Below are positions 43,770 to 53,673 of a stretch of 64,000 nucleotides of DNA, piece after piece. Numbering within the stretch: the stretch's first letter is position 1; the number at the start of each line of letters is the position of its first letter. The position numbers and the translations under genes were made by a program. The stretch is from Pseudomonadota bacterium. GTDB lineage: Bacteria > Myxococcota_A > Polyangia > Polyangiales > Polyangiaceae. The stretch covers positions 57,194 to 121,193 of the forward strand of contig JAEYWK010000070.1 of the NCBI GenBank assembly GCA_023431345.1, written 5' to 3'. The notes under the pieces are model-generated. The model had not been told where the DNA came from. It saw nothing but the letters and a program-made list of their open reading frames with translations, and did no database searches.

Positions 43770-44243
43770 CTACTTGCCCGCGCTGCCCAGCTGCTGCAGC
43801 AGCGCGCGCACGAGCGGTAGCTCGGCTTCGTGCAGCTTTCGAGTCACCAGCTCGAGCCCGAAGTACTGAGCGCGGTCCACCTCAGGGAACTCGCGCTGCG
43901 TGCCCGAGCGCGGCGGCCACTCGAGCGAGAAGGTATTGCTGCGAAACGCGCTGAGATCCAGATCGCCCGCGAGGGCCCAAGCGTGGATTTGCTTGCCGCT
44001 CTTGTTCTTCACGCTGCCGAGCTCGAGCGCCTCTCCCGCGGGGGGCTCGAGGCCCAGCTCTTCGCGAAACTCGCGGCAAGCGGCCGCGAACGGCTCCTCG
44101 TTGGGCTCGATCTCACCTTTGGGGATGAACCAAGCGCCGTCGTCCTTCTTCGACCAGAAAGGGCCCCCCGGGTGCACGAGCAGCAGCTCGAGGCCGGCGC
44201 CTGCGCCGCGATACACCAGCAGGCCCGCGCTCTGTTTCTTCAC
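43770..44243 (-). CDS. NUDIX hydrolase
   Basis: 157 residues from a GTG at 44243, chosen because KKQSAGLLVYR is the usual NUDIX start; the frame is open to 44315. NUDIX box GEIEPNEEPFAAACREFREE followed by LGL fits G-x5-E-x7-REUxEExGU. DDGAWFIPKG and the WALAGDLD segment resemble MutT-type or DATP pyrophosphohydrolase relatives. Hydrolyses a nucleoside diphosphate linked to another moiety; substrate not predictable. Confidence 0.88.
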   Translation of the reverse strand: MKKQSAGLLVYRGAGAGLELLLVHPGGPFWSKKDDGAWFIPKGEIEPNEEPFAAACREFREELGLEPPAGEALELGSVKNKSGKQIHAWALAGDLDLSAFRSNTFSLEWPPRSGTQREFPEVDRAQYFGLELVTRKLHEAELPLVRALLQQLGSAGK

Positions 44244-44328
44244 GAGCGGCCTCGTGAACCGCGGCTTCCGCGGCGCGCTCTGCGACCCAGGTGGCGCGGG
44301 CCGCACGCCACGCACGCGGCGTCGCAGC

Positions 44329-45339
44329 TCACTTCTTCTTCTTCAGCGTGTCGGCGGCCTCTTTCGCCTGCTTGCCGATGGGGCCCGTCGGATCGAGCTT
44401 CTGCGCTCGGTCGAGCAGCTCGAGCGCCTTCTTCTTGTCTTTCTTCTCGACGTGTCGCCCCGCGTAGTAGTAGGCGGGCGCGAAATTGGCGTCGAGCTTG
44501 ATGGCGGCGTCGTAATCTGCTTGCGCCCCCGCGTCGTCGCCGAAGTCGTGCCGGCAAACGCCGCGGCGCGTGTGCAGGTCGGCGCTATCCTTGAGCTTCA
44601 GCGCCTTGTCGAGCGCTGCGACGCACTCCGGGAAGGCCTTCAAGCGACCAAATCGACCAGCCAGGGCGGCTAGCAGCACCGGGTCGTCCACATTTTGTAC
44701 GGCGCGCAGCTCGCTGAGCGCCTCGTCCTTCTTGCCGGCGGCGGTCAGGTACTCGGCGTAGGTGATGCGCAGCTGCGGGTCGTCGGGGCGCGCCTTGACG
44801 GCGGCGCCGTAGGCCACGAGGGCTTCGTCCTTCTTGCCGAGGGCTTCGAGCGCGAGCGCGCGGTTGATCAGCAGCTCGGGTGACTTCGGGTTCGCCTTGA
44901 GGCCTTGCTCGGCCGTCGCGAGCGAGCCGGCGGCGTCATTCTGCTCCAGCTGCGCGCCCGACAGGTTCACGGCCGCTTCCACCAGCTTGGGATCGAGCTG
45001 CAGGGCTTGCTTGTACCGCGCCATGGCCGCGGGCAGCTCACCCAAGTTATCGAGCGCCACCCCCAGGTAAAACGCCGCCTGAGGATCCTTCGGATCCTTG
45101 GCGACAGCGTCCGTGAGCACCGTCTTCGCGCCCGCGAAGTCTTGGTTTTGGATCGCGTCCATGCCCTGCTTCACGAGCTCGTTCGACGGCGGCACCACCG
45201 CGTCGGACTTGGGCTTCGGCGCTGGCTCATCGAGCGGGGGCGGATCATCCGCAGTGGCGGGCGGTGGCGGCCCACCGCAGGCCACGAGCGAGAACGACAG
45301 AGCCGACAAAGCCGCGGAAGCAACGCGCGTGAATTTCAT
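44329..45339 (-). CDS. TPR-repeat lipoprotein
   Basis: 336 residues from an ATG at 45339. Lipobox SLVACG, Pro-rich linker, then about seven tetratricopeptide repeats, for example AAFYLGVALDNLGELPAAMA and ELLINRALALEALGKKDEAL. Ends in a Lys-rich tail. Likely a periplasmic or outer-membrane protein-interaction scaffold. No specific partner gene in the neighbourhood. Confidence 0.85.
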   Translation of the reverse strand: MKFTRVASAALSALSFSLVACGGPPPPATADDPPPLDEPAPKPKSDAVVPPSNELVKQGMDAIQNQDFAGAKTVLTDAVAKDPKDPQAAFYLGVALDNLGELPAAMARYKQALQLDPKLVEAAVNLSGAQLEQNDAAGSLATAEQGLKANPKSPELLINRALALEALGKKDEALVAYGAAVKARPDDPQLRITYAEYLTAAGKKDEALSELRAVQNVDDPVLLAALAGRFGRLKAFPECVAALDKALKLKDSADLHTRRGVCRHDFGDDAGAQADYDAAIKLDANFAPAYYYAGRHVEKKDKKKALELLDRAQKLDPTGPIGKQAKEAADTLKKKK

Positions 45340-45426
45340 GGGCAACCTGGGCGAGAAGAATGCAACAGGCAGGCCGAACGCGGGGACTTTTTTACGAGCT
45401 GGCGTCCCCGCTCCCCACAGGGCATC

Positions 45427-48114
45427 TCACGGCCCCTTCTCGATGTGCGCGATCGCCGACAAGATCCGATTCTTGACCTCCTCCAGCCGATCGGCGCTGG
45501 TGATCTTGGCTCCTGCCGTGTCCGTCACGTAAAAAACGTCGGCGACCTGCGTGCCCTCGGTGTTGATCTTCGCGAGCGAGATCTGAAGATCGAGGTGCAG
45601 CAGCGTGTGCGCGAGCCAGAAGAGCAGCCCGAGCTGATCTTTCGTCGTCACCTCGATTACCGTGTGACCGGTGGCGCAGCGGTTGTCGATGTTGACCTCG
45701 GTCTGCACCTTGGGCGTCGGGCGGTCGGACCAACGCGAGCGCGCGGCGCCGCCCGTCACCAGCTCACCAGGCGACAGCTCCATCCCGAGCAGGCGCGAGA
45801 AGTCACGATCGAGCTTGGCGAGCGCAGAGGTAACGCCCTCCGTGCTCTCGCCCGACCGCACCCAGAACAAATCGAGCGCGCGCATGCGTCCGAACTGATC
45901 GGTCCAAGAGTAAACCTGAGCGCTGATCACCTTGCAGCGCGCGGCCGTGAGCGTGGCCGTGATCATCGCGAGCAGACCCGGCCGATCATCGGCGATGAAG
46001 CCGATCTCGACGTAGGGGTCGTTCGTCGTCATCACGGTGACGTTGACCTGCTTCATCTGCGCCTGCCGCGCGAAGCGCGAGTGACGCACGATGTCGGGCG
46101 GGTCGTTGGCGTAAACGTAGCGATCCGGCATCGCGGCCAGGAAGTGGTCGAGGAACTCTCGCTCACCGCGCTCGGGGCAGAGCGCGCGCACCTCTTCGCG
46201 GATTTGGTTCAGGCGCTCCTGGCCGTGGTGAGCGGTGCCGTTCGTGAAGAAGCGGAACGAGTGCACGTACAGCTCTTCGAGCACGCGCGCCTTCCAGCTC
46301 GTGAGCGCGGTCGGGCTCGTCGTCGACACGTCGCAGATCGTGAGCAGGTAGAGCTCGCGGAGGCCTTCGGGGCCGTGCACGTCTTGCGTGAACAGCTCGA
46401 TCGTCTTCGGATCGTCGATGTCGCGGCGCGTCGCCACGTGATACATCTTCAGGTGCGTGAGGATCAGCTGGCCGATCTCACGCGCGTCGGCCTCGGAGAT
46501 GCCGAGCCGCTCCAAGATCGGCCGCGACAGCTCGATCCCGCGCTGATCGTGGTTCTTGCCGCCGATGTCTTTGCCGATGTCGTGGAGCAGCGCCGCGAAG
46601 AACAGCACTACCGGTCGCGTCAGCTCCGCCGCAAGGCGCGAAGCCAGCGGGTGCTCCGCCGCGAGCTCGCCGCGCACGAGCGCGCGGAGCCGGTCGACGG
46701 CCGCCACCGAGTGCACGTCCACCGTGTACACGTGGTAAACGTCGTGGTGCACGCGCCCGACGACGGGCGCAAATTCGGGGATCATCGCCACCAGTAGGCC
46801 GACGTCGTGCAGCTCCTTGAGCACGGAGCCGTCGCGCAGCTGCGTGCGCTGCGCGGTCGACACCAGCTTGACGAACAGCCGCGCCGCCTCCTCGCTGCTG
46901 CGCAGACCCTCGCAGAACGTCGGCGAGCCGACGACGCGCGCCACCGCGTCGCGAGCGAAGGCGTACACCGGCAGATCGCGCTTCACGGCTTCGTCGTAGA
47001 TGCGCAGGGCCAGCGCTGGCTCGGCCTCGAGCTGCGCCGGATCTTCCAGCGAAACTTGACGATTCGTCAGCTTCAAGCCGCGCCCGAGCGACTCTTCGCG
47101 CGGCCGGCGCTTGGGCGGCGGCGCCGCGCGCGACAAGAGCATCTCGCGCGCCTGCACCATGTTGCGAGCGTTCCGGTAGTACTCGCTCATGAACGCCTCG
47201 ACGCCGGGCCCGCCGCTGCCGTAGCCGAGCAGCTCCGCGACGGCCTCTTGGCGATCGAAGCTCAGGCGATCGGAGCGACGCCCAGCGTACAGGTGAAGTA
47301 GATTGCGCACGCGCCAAGCGAGCGACGCCGCGTTCTCGATTTGCTGCCACTCACGCGGCAAGAGCACGCCGAGGCGCACCAGCTCCGACAGGTGATTCAC
47401 GCGCCAGCGCGCGCGCGCGGCCCAGTGGGCGATGTCGAGATCGCGCAGGCCGCCGATGCCGTTCTTCACGTCGGGCTCGAGCAAGTACACGGAGCCGCCG
47501 AAGCGCTCGGAGCGCTCGGCCGCCCGCTGCTCCATGCGGTCCAAGAAGCGCTGGATATTGCTGGCCCCGAACAGCCCCTCGAACGCGCGATTCAGCAGCT
47601 TTTCCGTGCCCGCTTTGTCACCGGCGACCACGCGCCAGTCGAGCAGCGTGGTCGCCGTGGGCAGGTCGGTGCGCGCGAGATCGATGAGCTCCGCGGTGCT
47701 CACCACCTGATGACCGATCATCAAGCCTGCGTCCCAGAGCGGGTACAGCAGCGCTTCAGCGACGTTGCGCACCTTGTCGGGGCGGGTCGGCGTCAGCAGT
47801 CGCACGTCGAGGTCACTGTGCAGCGCGAGCGCACCGCGCCCGTAGCTACCGACAGCCGCCAGGCCCAGCTGCGCGAAGCTGATGTCTTTCGATAGCTTGC
47901 CCTCGAGGGCCTTGAACAGCGAGCAGAGCAGGCCATCCACGGCGCGGCTGTAGCGCTCCGACGCAGCCAAGCCCGCCTCCACCTTGCCTCCGCGCACCAT
48001 CTCTTCGACGGCGCCGCGGTGACGCTGGATGTAGATCTTGATTTCGTCGAGCAGGCCGGGGGAAGCGCGCTCGAGGGTAGGCCCCGAAACTGAGGCGGAA
48101 GCGGTGGAGCTCAT
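45427..48114 (-). CDS. glnD: Bifunctional uridylyltransferase/uridylyl-removing enzyme GlnD
   Basis: 895 residues. Nucleotidyltransferase motif GSYGRGALALHSDLDVRLL near residue 88-106, PII-uridylyl-transferase domain, HD phosphohydrolase domain with HDIGKDIGGKNHDQRG near 515, and two C-terminal ACT domains (VTVMTTNDPYVEIGFIADDR and VIEVTTKDQLGLLFWLAH). Senses glutamine and modifies PII proteins, setting nitrogen metabolism. Full-length. Confidence 0.94.
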   Translation of the reverse strand: MSSTASASVSGPTLERASPGLLDEIKIYIQRHRGAVEEMVRGGKVEAGLAASERYSRAVDGLLCSLFKALEGKLSKDISFAQLGLAAVGSYGRGALALHSDLDVRLLTPTRPDKVRNVAEALLYPLWDAGLMIGHQVVSTAELIDLARTDLPTATTLLDWRVVAGDKAGTEKLLNRAFEGLFGASNIQRFLDRMEQRAAERSERFGGSVYLLEPDVKNGIGGLRDLDIAHWAARARWRVNHLSELVRLGVLLPREWQQIENAASLAWRVRNLLHLYAGRRSDRLSFDRQEAVAELLGYGSGGPGVEAFMSEYYRNARNMVQAREMLLSRAAPPPKRRPREESLGRGLKLTNRQVSLEDPAQLEAEPALALRIYDEAVKRDLPVYAFARDAVARVVGSPTFCEGLRSSEEAARLFVKLVSTAQRTQLRDGSVLKELHDVGLLVAMIPEFAPVVGRVHHDVYHVYTVDVHSVAAVDRLRALVRGELAAEHPLASRLAAELTRPVVLFFAALLHDIGKDIGGKNHDQRGIELSRPILERLGISEADAREIGQLILTHLKMYHVATRRDIDDPKTIELFTQDVHGPEGLRELYLLTICDVSTTSPTALTSWKARVLEELYVHSFRFFTNGTAHHGQERLNQIREEVRALCPERGEREFLDHFLAAMPDRYVYANDPPDIVRHSRFARQAQMKQVNVTVMTTNDPYVEIGFIADDRPGLLAMITATLTAARCKVISAQVYSWTDQFGRMRALDLFWVRSGESTEGVTSALAKLDRDFSRLLGMELSPGELVTGGAARSRWSDRPTPKVQTEVNIDNRCATGHTVIEVTTKDQLGLLFWLAHTLLHLDLQISLAKINTEGTQVADVFYVTDTAGAKITSADRLEEVKNRILSAIAHIEKGP

Positions 48115-48247
48115 GCGGGAGACGTGTCGGTCCGACTACCGAACGGTGAGCCGAAGCCGCCCGAAGTTATAGCGCCCCCCCGCCCGGCCTCGCAAATGGG
48201 AGGCCAAAAAGCGCCACCTCGACCAAATGCTAGGCTGACTTCGACCA

Positions 48248-48805
48248 ATGAACCGTCGTGGGTTGTTACGGGTGGCCGCCACCGGGGTGCTCGGTGTGCT
48301 CGACTGGAAACCTGCGCACGCCTCGGTGGCGCGCGCGCTTCGTCTGGAAGATCTGACTCGCCGCAGCCGCCACGTCCTGCTCGGCGAGCCGCTGGACGCC
48401 CATTCGCAGTGGGAGCGCATCGGCGATCGCAAGCACATCGTCACGTACACGCGCGTGCGCACGCACGACGTGCTCGCGGGCGCCGATCCCAGCGACAGCG
48501 AAGTGCTCGTACGCACGTTGGGCGGCCGCGTGGGTGAGCTGGGCGAGCTGGTGCACGGCGAGGCGCTGCTCCAGCTCGGCGAACGCAGCGTGATGTTCGT
48601 GATGCCGACGTCCAGCACGCTCGCCATCACGGCCATGGCCCAGGGTCACTACCCCCTCTTGAAGGACGCGCGCGGCGCCGAGCGCTTGCTCCGCAGCCGC
48701 GAGGCGCGCGAGCTGATCGGTGAAGCGGGCGCGGCGGTGCAACGCCTGCCCGGCCTCGAAGTCTCGGAAGCTCGAGCGCTCTTGCGTCAGTTGGTGAAGC
48801 GGTGA
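48248..48805 (+). CDS. Secreted hypothetical protein (185 aa)
   Basis: 185 residues, starting MNRRGLLRVAATGVLGVLDW, a Tat-like or Sec signal. A beta-rich body (RRSRHVLLGEPLDAHSQWER, then HIVTYTRVRTHDVLAGADP) and a helical end. No named family recognised. Its stop overlaps the metzincin start (GTGA), so the two are translationally coupled and may act together outside the cytoplasm. Confidence 0.7.
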   Translation: MNRRGLLRVAATGVLGVLDWKPAHASVARALRLEDLTRRSRHVLLGEPLDAHSQWERIGDRKHIVTYTRVRTHDVLAGADPSDSEVLVRTLGGRVGELGELVHGEALLQLGERSVMFVMPTSSTLAITAMAQGHYPLLKDARGAERLLRSREARELIGEAGAAVQRLPGLEVSEARALLRQLVKR

Positions 48806-49737
48806 GCCGCAACAAGAGCTGGGCCGCGGCGCTGCTCGGTATATCGGCCTGGCTCGGCGCCGCCCCCGCGCACGCTTATTGCGTCACGCGCGGCTGTACC
48901 GATCGCGATCAGCACTGCGAGTACGACGCGCGAGGCTGCCTCGTCAGCGGTCCGCAGCTCAAATGGGGCTCGAGCTGCGTCTCGTTCAACGTGCAGCGGG
49001 ACGGCTCACGCAGGGGCCTCAGCTACGACGACGCACATACGGCGATCCGGCGAGGCTTCGCCGAGTGGCTGCACGCGGACTGCGGCGATGGGCAGCGTCC
49101 GAGCATCGAGGTGAGCGACTACGGCGCGATCGAGTGCAGCAAAGCCGAGTACAACCAAGACTCGCCCAACGCGAACATCTTCATGTTTCGCGACGACAGC
49201 TGGCCGTACGACAACGCGGTCGACACGCTCGCGCTCACGACGCTGATCTTCAACGCCGACACCGGCGAAATTTACGACGCCGACGTCGAGGTGAACACCT
49301 TGGAGTCGCGCATGTCGGTGGGCGACGTCGGCGTCAATGACATCGACTTCAGCTCCGTCATCACCCACGAAATTGGCCATTTCTTGGGCCTGTCGCACTC
49401 GAGCGTCCCCGGGGCGACGATGCTGCCCAACTACGGCAAGGGGCAAACCGGTATGGCCTCGATCGAGCAAGACGACGTCGATGGCATCTGCGCCGCGCTG
49501 CCGCCGAGCCGAGAGCCCACGAGCCACAGCTGCGAGCCGCGCCACGGCTTCTCGTCCGAGTGCGCGCTCGAGATGACCGATTGTCAGCTCGCGCCGGGCA
49601 GCCCCGGCGGCTGGGCGAGCGCGCTCTTCACCCTGCTCGGGCTCAGTGCGACGCTACGGCGGAGGACACTTCGCCGCGGAGCCCTGCCACGCGCAGCAGG
49701 TCTTGGTCCTCGTTCTCGCCCGGGTTCGGCGTCGTGA
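48802..49737 (+). CDS. Matrixin-like zinc metalloprotease with MYXO-CTERM-like tail
   Basis: 311 residues from a GTG at 48802. Signal peptide ending AHAYC. Metzincin zinc motif THEIGHFLGLSHS near residue 190 (HExxHxxGxxH) and downstream Met-turn region. The C-terminus has a hydrophobic segment (WASALFTLLGLSATL) followed by an Arg cluster, like the MYXO-CTERM surface-anchoring signal. Extracellular or surface-anchored protease. The last 95 bases overlap the bioB 3' end on the other strand. Confidence 0.85.
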   Translation: MSRNKSWAAALLGISAWLGAAPAHAYCVTRGCTDRDQHCEYDARGCLVSGPQLKWGSSCVSFNVQRDGSRRGLSYDDAHTAIRRGFAEWLHADCGDGQRPSIEVSDYGAIECSKAEYNQDSPNANIFMFRDDSWPYDNAVDTLALTTLIFNADTGEIYDADVEVNTLESRMSVGDVGVNDIDFSSVITHEIGHFLGLSHSSVPGATMLPNYGKGQTGMASIEQDDVDGICAALPPSREPTSHSCEPRHGFSSECALEMTDCQLAPGSPGGWASALFTLLGLSATLRRRTLRRGALPRAAGLGPRSRPGSAS

Positions 49738-50650
49738 GCAGCTTGTCGCCGTAGAAGATGCTGTTGGCGCCAGCGTACAGCGCCATCAGCTGAGCTTCAC
49801 GGGGCAGATCGCTGCGGCCGGCACTGAGGCGCACCTTCGAGCGCGGCAGCAAGATGCGAGCGACGGCGATCATGCGCACGAGCTCGAGCGGGTCGATCGG
49901 CGGCAGCGCCTCGAGCGGCGTGCCGGCGACGCGCACCAGCGCGTTGACGGGGACGCTCTCCGGCTGCGGCTCGAGCTTGGCGATCTCCAGCAGCATCGCG
50001 CAGCGATCGTCGATGCCCTCGCCCATGCCGATGATGCCGCCCGTGCACACCGTGATGCCGGCGCTTCGCACGTTCGACAGCGTGGCGAGCCGGTCTTTGT
50101 AGGTGCGCGTCGAGATGATCGATTTATAGAAGCCGGGCGAGGTGTCGAGGTTGTGGTTGTAGGCGTCGAGGCCTGCGTCAGCCAGCTTCTGGGCCTGCTC
50201 CGCGCTCAGCATGCCGAGCGTCACGCACGCCTCGAGCCCCTCCGCCTTCACACCCTTGACCATGTCGATCACGCGGTCGAAGGCGGGGCCATCCTTCACT
50301 TCGCGCCAGGCCGCGCCCATACAGAAGCGCGTCGAGCCGGCTTCCTTGGCGCGGCGGGCGCTCGCGATCACGTCTTCGACCTTGAGCATCGCCTCGCCGC
50401 TGACCGCCTGATGATGCGACGACTGCGGACAGTAGGCGCAGTCTTCCGGGCAGCCCCCCGTCTTCACGCTGAGCAGCGTGCAGAGCTGCACCGTCTCCTC
50501 CGAGTGGTGCTGGAGATGCACGGCGCGCGCGCGATCGATCAGCTGAAATAGCGGTAAGTCATGCAGGGCCCGCACCTCGGCGAGGGTCCAGTCGTGACGG
50601 GCGGCTTGCGGGGCGGAGGCTTGAGCGGGAGCGGGGATGGGTGCTGACAT
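49643..50650 (-). CDS. bioB: Biotin synthase
   Basis: 335 residues from an ATG at 50650. Radical-SAM cluster motif CPEDCAYCPQSSHH near residue 70 and LSVKTGG before it; AYNHNLDTSPGFYKSIISTR and GIIGMGEGIDDRCAML are classic BioB blocks. NSIFYGDKLLTTPNPGENED near the end supplies ligands near the [2Fe-2S] cluster. Inserts sulfur into dethiobiotin. Single gene here; no other bio genes seen. Confidence 0.95.
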   Translation of the reverse strand: MSAPIPAPAQASAPQAARHDWTLAEVRALHDLPLFQLIDRARAVHLQHHSEETVQLCTLLSVKTGGCPEDCAYCPQSSHHQAVSGEAMLKVEDVIASARRAKEAGSTRFCMGAAWREVKDGPAFDRVIDMVKGVKAEGLEACVTLGMLSAEQAQKLADAGLDAYNHNLDTSPGFYKSIISTRTYKDRLATLSNVRSAGITVCTGGIIGMGEGIDDRCAMLLEIAKLEPQPESVPVNALVRVAGTPLEALPPIDPLELVRMIAVARILLPRSKVRLSAGRSDLPREAQLMALYAGANSIFYGDKLLTTPNPGENEDQDLLRVAGLRGEVSSAVASH

Positions 50651-50868
50651 CGGACGCGAAGCCGGACGTGTAGCGTCACCGTGACGAATAGTCCAGTCTG
50701 GGCTAGACTCCAGGCTGATGTTCGAGCTCACGCTGCGCGTCACGTGTCGTTGCCGTCCCTGGACGGCCTGACTCGACGCGAGCCTGTTTCGAGCTGTTGC
50801 CGTCCCGAACCGTGGGCGGCCGGTCGTGTTGGTTCTGCCGCTCGTTTTTCTAGCCGCAGGAGATCCAC

Positions 50869-52275
50869 ATGACCGAGCTCAGACTGTACAACTCCCTCAC
50901 TCGCAGCACCGAGGCCTTCACGCCGCGCACGCCCGGGCGCGCGAGCGTCTACAGCTGCGGTCCGACCGTCTACAGCCGCCAGCACCTCGGAAACATGCGG
51001 CCCTACGTGCTCGCCGACCTGCTCACGCGCGTGCTGCGCCTGGAGGGGCTCGAGGTGCGGCACGTCATCAACATCACCGACGTGGGTCACCTCACCGACG
51101 ACGCCGACCAAGGCGACGACAAGCTCGAGCTAGCGGCGCAGCGAGCGGGCACGAGCGCGCTCGAGGTGGCGCACGTTTGGACGGAGCTGTTCAAGCGCGA
51201 CCTGTCGCTGCTCGGCGTGCGTGAGCCTGACGTGTGGGCGCACGCCACCGAGCACATCGCCGAGCAGATCGCGATGATCCAGACGCTGGAGGCGAAGGGC
51301 TTCACTTACCTCACGCGTGACGGCGTGTACTTCGACACCGCGCGCGACCCTGGCTACGGCGCGCTGTCGCGGCTCAAGGCCAGCAGCGAGCACACCCGTG
51401 TCGTCAGCGACGCCAATAAGCGCAATCCCGCCGATTTTGCGCTATGGAAGCTATCACCGCCGAGCGCCACGAAGCGGCAGCTCGAGTGGCCGAGCCCGTG
51501 GGGCGTCGGCTTTCCGGGCTGGCACATCGAGTGCAGCGCGATGGCGACCAAGCATTTGGGGCCGCAAATCGACATCCACACCGGCGGCATCGACCACGTC
51601 GCCGTGCACCACACCAACGAGATCGCCCAATCCGAGAACGCGCTCGATCAGCGGCCTTGGGTGCAGGTGTGGATGCACGGCGCCTGGCTGCTCTTCGATG
51701 GCGAAAAGATCTCGAAGTCGCAAGGCCACGTGACGCCGCCCCACCTCGACGACTTGGCCCACCTCGGGGTGACGCCGGCCGGTTTTCGCTACTACCTCTA
51801 CACCGCGCACTACCGCAGCCCGCTCAGCCTCTCGGGCGAAGCGCTGCGCGGCGCGGAGGCGGCGCGACGCAGGCTGCGGGCGCTCGTGCGCGCAGGCTCC
51901 GCGGAGCCCGAGCGCGACCGCGGCACCCCGAGCCCACGACTCACGGCGCTGCGCGAACAGTTCCGGGCCGCGTTGCGTGACGACTTGGACGCGCCGCGCG
52001 CCATCTCGATATTGTGGCAAATCGCCGAGCAGCGCGACCCACTGCCCCAGCGCGCGCAGCTCATTCGAGAGCTGAGCGAGAGCATCGGGCTCTCCCTCGC
52101 GGGGCCGGCCCCAGTCGTGGAAGACGACGCGCAGGTCGAGGCGCTCGTCGCCAAGCGCGACGCGGCCCGCCTCGCCCGCGACTTCGCGCTGAGCGACGCG
52201 CTGCGAGCCGAGCTCGTCACCAAGGGCGTCGTGATCGAAGACTCGTCCAGCGGCTCGACCTGGCGCCGCGCTTGA
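50869..52275 (+). CDS. cysS: Cysteine--tRNA ligase
   Basis: 468 residues, start ATG preceded by AGGAGATCC. N-terminal CGPTVYSRQHLGNMRPYV contains a zinc cysteine and the HIGH-like HLGN motif. GWHIECSAMATKHLG holds the second zinc site; EKISKSQGH is the KMSKS loop near residue 281. C-terminal anticodon-binding helical domain. Charges tRNA-Cys in the cytoplasm. Confidence 0.96.
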   Translation: MTELRLYNSLTRSTEAFTPRTPGRASVYSCGPTVYSRQHLGNMRPYVLADLLTRVLRLEGLEVRHVINITDVGHLTDDADQGDDKLELAAQRAGTSALEVAHVWTELFKRDLSLLGVREPDVWAHATEHIAEQIAMIQTLEAKGFTYLTRDGVYFDTARDPGYGALSRLKASSEHTRVVSDANKRNPADFALWKLSPPSATKRQLEWPSPWGVGFPGWHIECSAMATKHLGPQIDIHTGGIDHVAVHHTNEIAQSENALDQRPWVQVWMHGAWLLFDGEKISKSQGHVTPPHLDDLAHLGVTPAGFRYYLYTAHYRSPLSLSGEALRGAEAARRRLRALVRAGSAEPERDRGTPSPRLTALREQFRAALRDDLDAPRAISILWQIAEQRDPLPQRAQLIRELSESIGLSLAGPAPVVEDDAQVEALVAKRDAARLARDFALSDALRAELVTKGVVIEDSSSGSTWRRA

Positions 52276-52311
52276 GCGCAGGAGGGATGAACGAGCGCAA
52301 GCAGGCGGGCG

Positions 52312-53394
52312 TCAGAAGCCCATCGCCGCGCGTCCGGTTTCGCGATCGATGATGCCCGCGCGAATCAGCTCTTTGATGTGCATTTCGAAGGTCTGCATGC
52401 CGTACATCGAGCCGCCCGACTCCATCAGCTCCTTCAGCGGCGGGTTGCCGAGCGGCCGCCTGATCGTCTCGCGCACCGAGCCCGTCATCACCAGCACCTC
52501 CGCGGCGAGGACCATGCCCTGCCCGTCGAGCCGCGGCAGCAGGCGCTGCGCGATGATGCCCTGCAGCGAGTCACCCAGCCGGTCGCGCAAGTCTTCCGAG
52601 TCACCCCCGTCGGAGAGCGCGATGATGCGATTCATCGTGCGACCGACGTCGGGCGTGTGCAGCGTCGAGATCACGAGGTGGCCGGTTTCCGCGGCTTTCA
52701 GGGCGATATCCATGGTCTCCGCGTCGCGGATCTCGCCCACCTGAATCACGTCCGGATCTTGGCGCAGCGCCGCTCGCAGGGCGCTGGCAAAGCTCTGCGT
52801 GTCGTAACCGATCTCGCGCTGGCTGATCGAGCACTTGTCGTCGACGTAAATGTACTCGATCGGATCTTCGATGGTGACGATGTGGCGAGCCGTATTGTGG
52901 TTCATGTGATCCACCATCGCCGCCACCGTGCTCGATTTGCCGTTGCCCGCCGCACCCACGCACAGCACCAGGCCGCGATCTTTCTCCGCCAGCACGCGGC
53001 ACGCTTCCGGCGCACCGAGCCGCTCCAGGCTCGGCACCTCGTGGGGAATGATGCGCATCACGATCGCGAGCGACGCGCGCTGCCGGTAGATGTTGACGCG
53101 AAAGCGACCGATACCGAACACCTCGTACGAGGTGTCGTACTCGCGCAGCTGCGGCAGGTTGCTCAGCACCTGCGGATCGCGAATCAGGTGACGCACCAGC
53201 GCCTCGGTGTCCTCGGGTCGAATCTTGTCGACGCGGAAGAACACCAGCGAGCCACGCACGCGGGCGCCGGGCGGCTGGCCCACTTTGAGGTGCACGTCGC
53301 GCGCGCCGGCCGCCTTCGCCTTGTGCAGCAGCTGGTGCAGGTAAGCCTCGGACGTGTACGGGTTCTGCTGGCTCGAAGGCGAAAGGCTAGCCAC
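52312..53394 (-). CDS. PilT/PilU-family twitching motility ATPase
   Basis: 360 residues from a GTG at 53394. PilT N-domain (LHQLLHKAKAAGARDVHLKV), Walker A GAAGNGKSST near 151, Asp box TIEDPIEYIY, Walker B RQDPDVIQVGEIRDAETMD and His box TGHLVISTLHTPD. Hexameric ATPase that powers type IV pilus retraction. The N-terminal Ser-rich and low LSGF-like C-terminus do not settle whether it is PilT or PilU. No other pil genes nearby. Confidence 0.9.
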   Translation of the reverse strand: MASLSPSSQQNPYTSEAYLHQLLHKAKAAGARDVHLKVGQPPGARVRGSLVFFRVDKIRPEDTEALVRHLIRDPQVLSNLPQLREYDTSYEVFGIGRFRVNIYRQRASLAIVMRIIPHEVPSLERLGAPEACRVLAEKDRGLVLCVGAAGNGKSSTVAAMVDHMNHNTARHIVTIEDPIEYIYVDDKCSISQREIGYDTQSFASALRAALRQDPDVIQVGEIRDAETMDIALKAAETGHLVISTLHTPDVGRTMNRIIALSDGGDSEDLRDRLGDSLQGIIAQRLLPRLDGQGMVLAAEVLVMTGSVRETIRRPLGNPPLKELMESGGSMYGMQTFEMHIKELIRAGIIDRETGRAAMGF

Positions 53395-53600
53395 GACCCG
53401 CCATCCTACCGCCTGTCGCCCTCTCCTGCCTCGCCACGCCTCACGCCCCCACCCCCAACGACTGGCACCCCCAACGACTGGCCAGCCGAAATCGCCCCCC
53501 GCACAGATTGTGCGTTTCCCAATTGCACGCCCCGCCCCCCATGCGCTAAGAACCCGCCTCCCGTCGGTCAAACACCCGCGGGAAGGCCCCCAAAGGCCGC

Positions 53601-53673
53601 GTCTCGGTAGCTCAGTCGGTAGAGCAGAGGATTGAAAATCCTCGTGTCGGCGGTTCAATTCCGTCCCGGGACA
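53601..53673 (+). tRNA. tRNA-Phe (anticodon GAA)
   Basis: 73-base cloverleaf: acceptor GTCTCGG/CCGGGAC (one G-U pair), anticodon stem GAGGA/TCCTC around TTGAAAA (anticodon GAA), T-arm GGCGGTTCAATTCCGTC, discriminator A. An integrase remnant overlaps its 3' end on the other strand. Confidence 0.95.
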
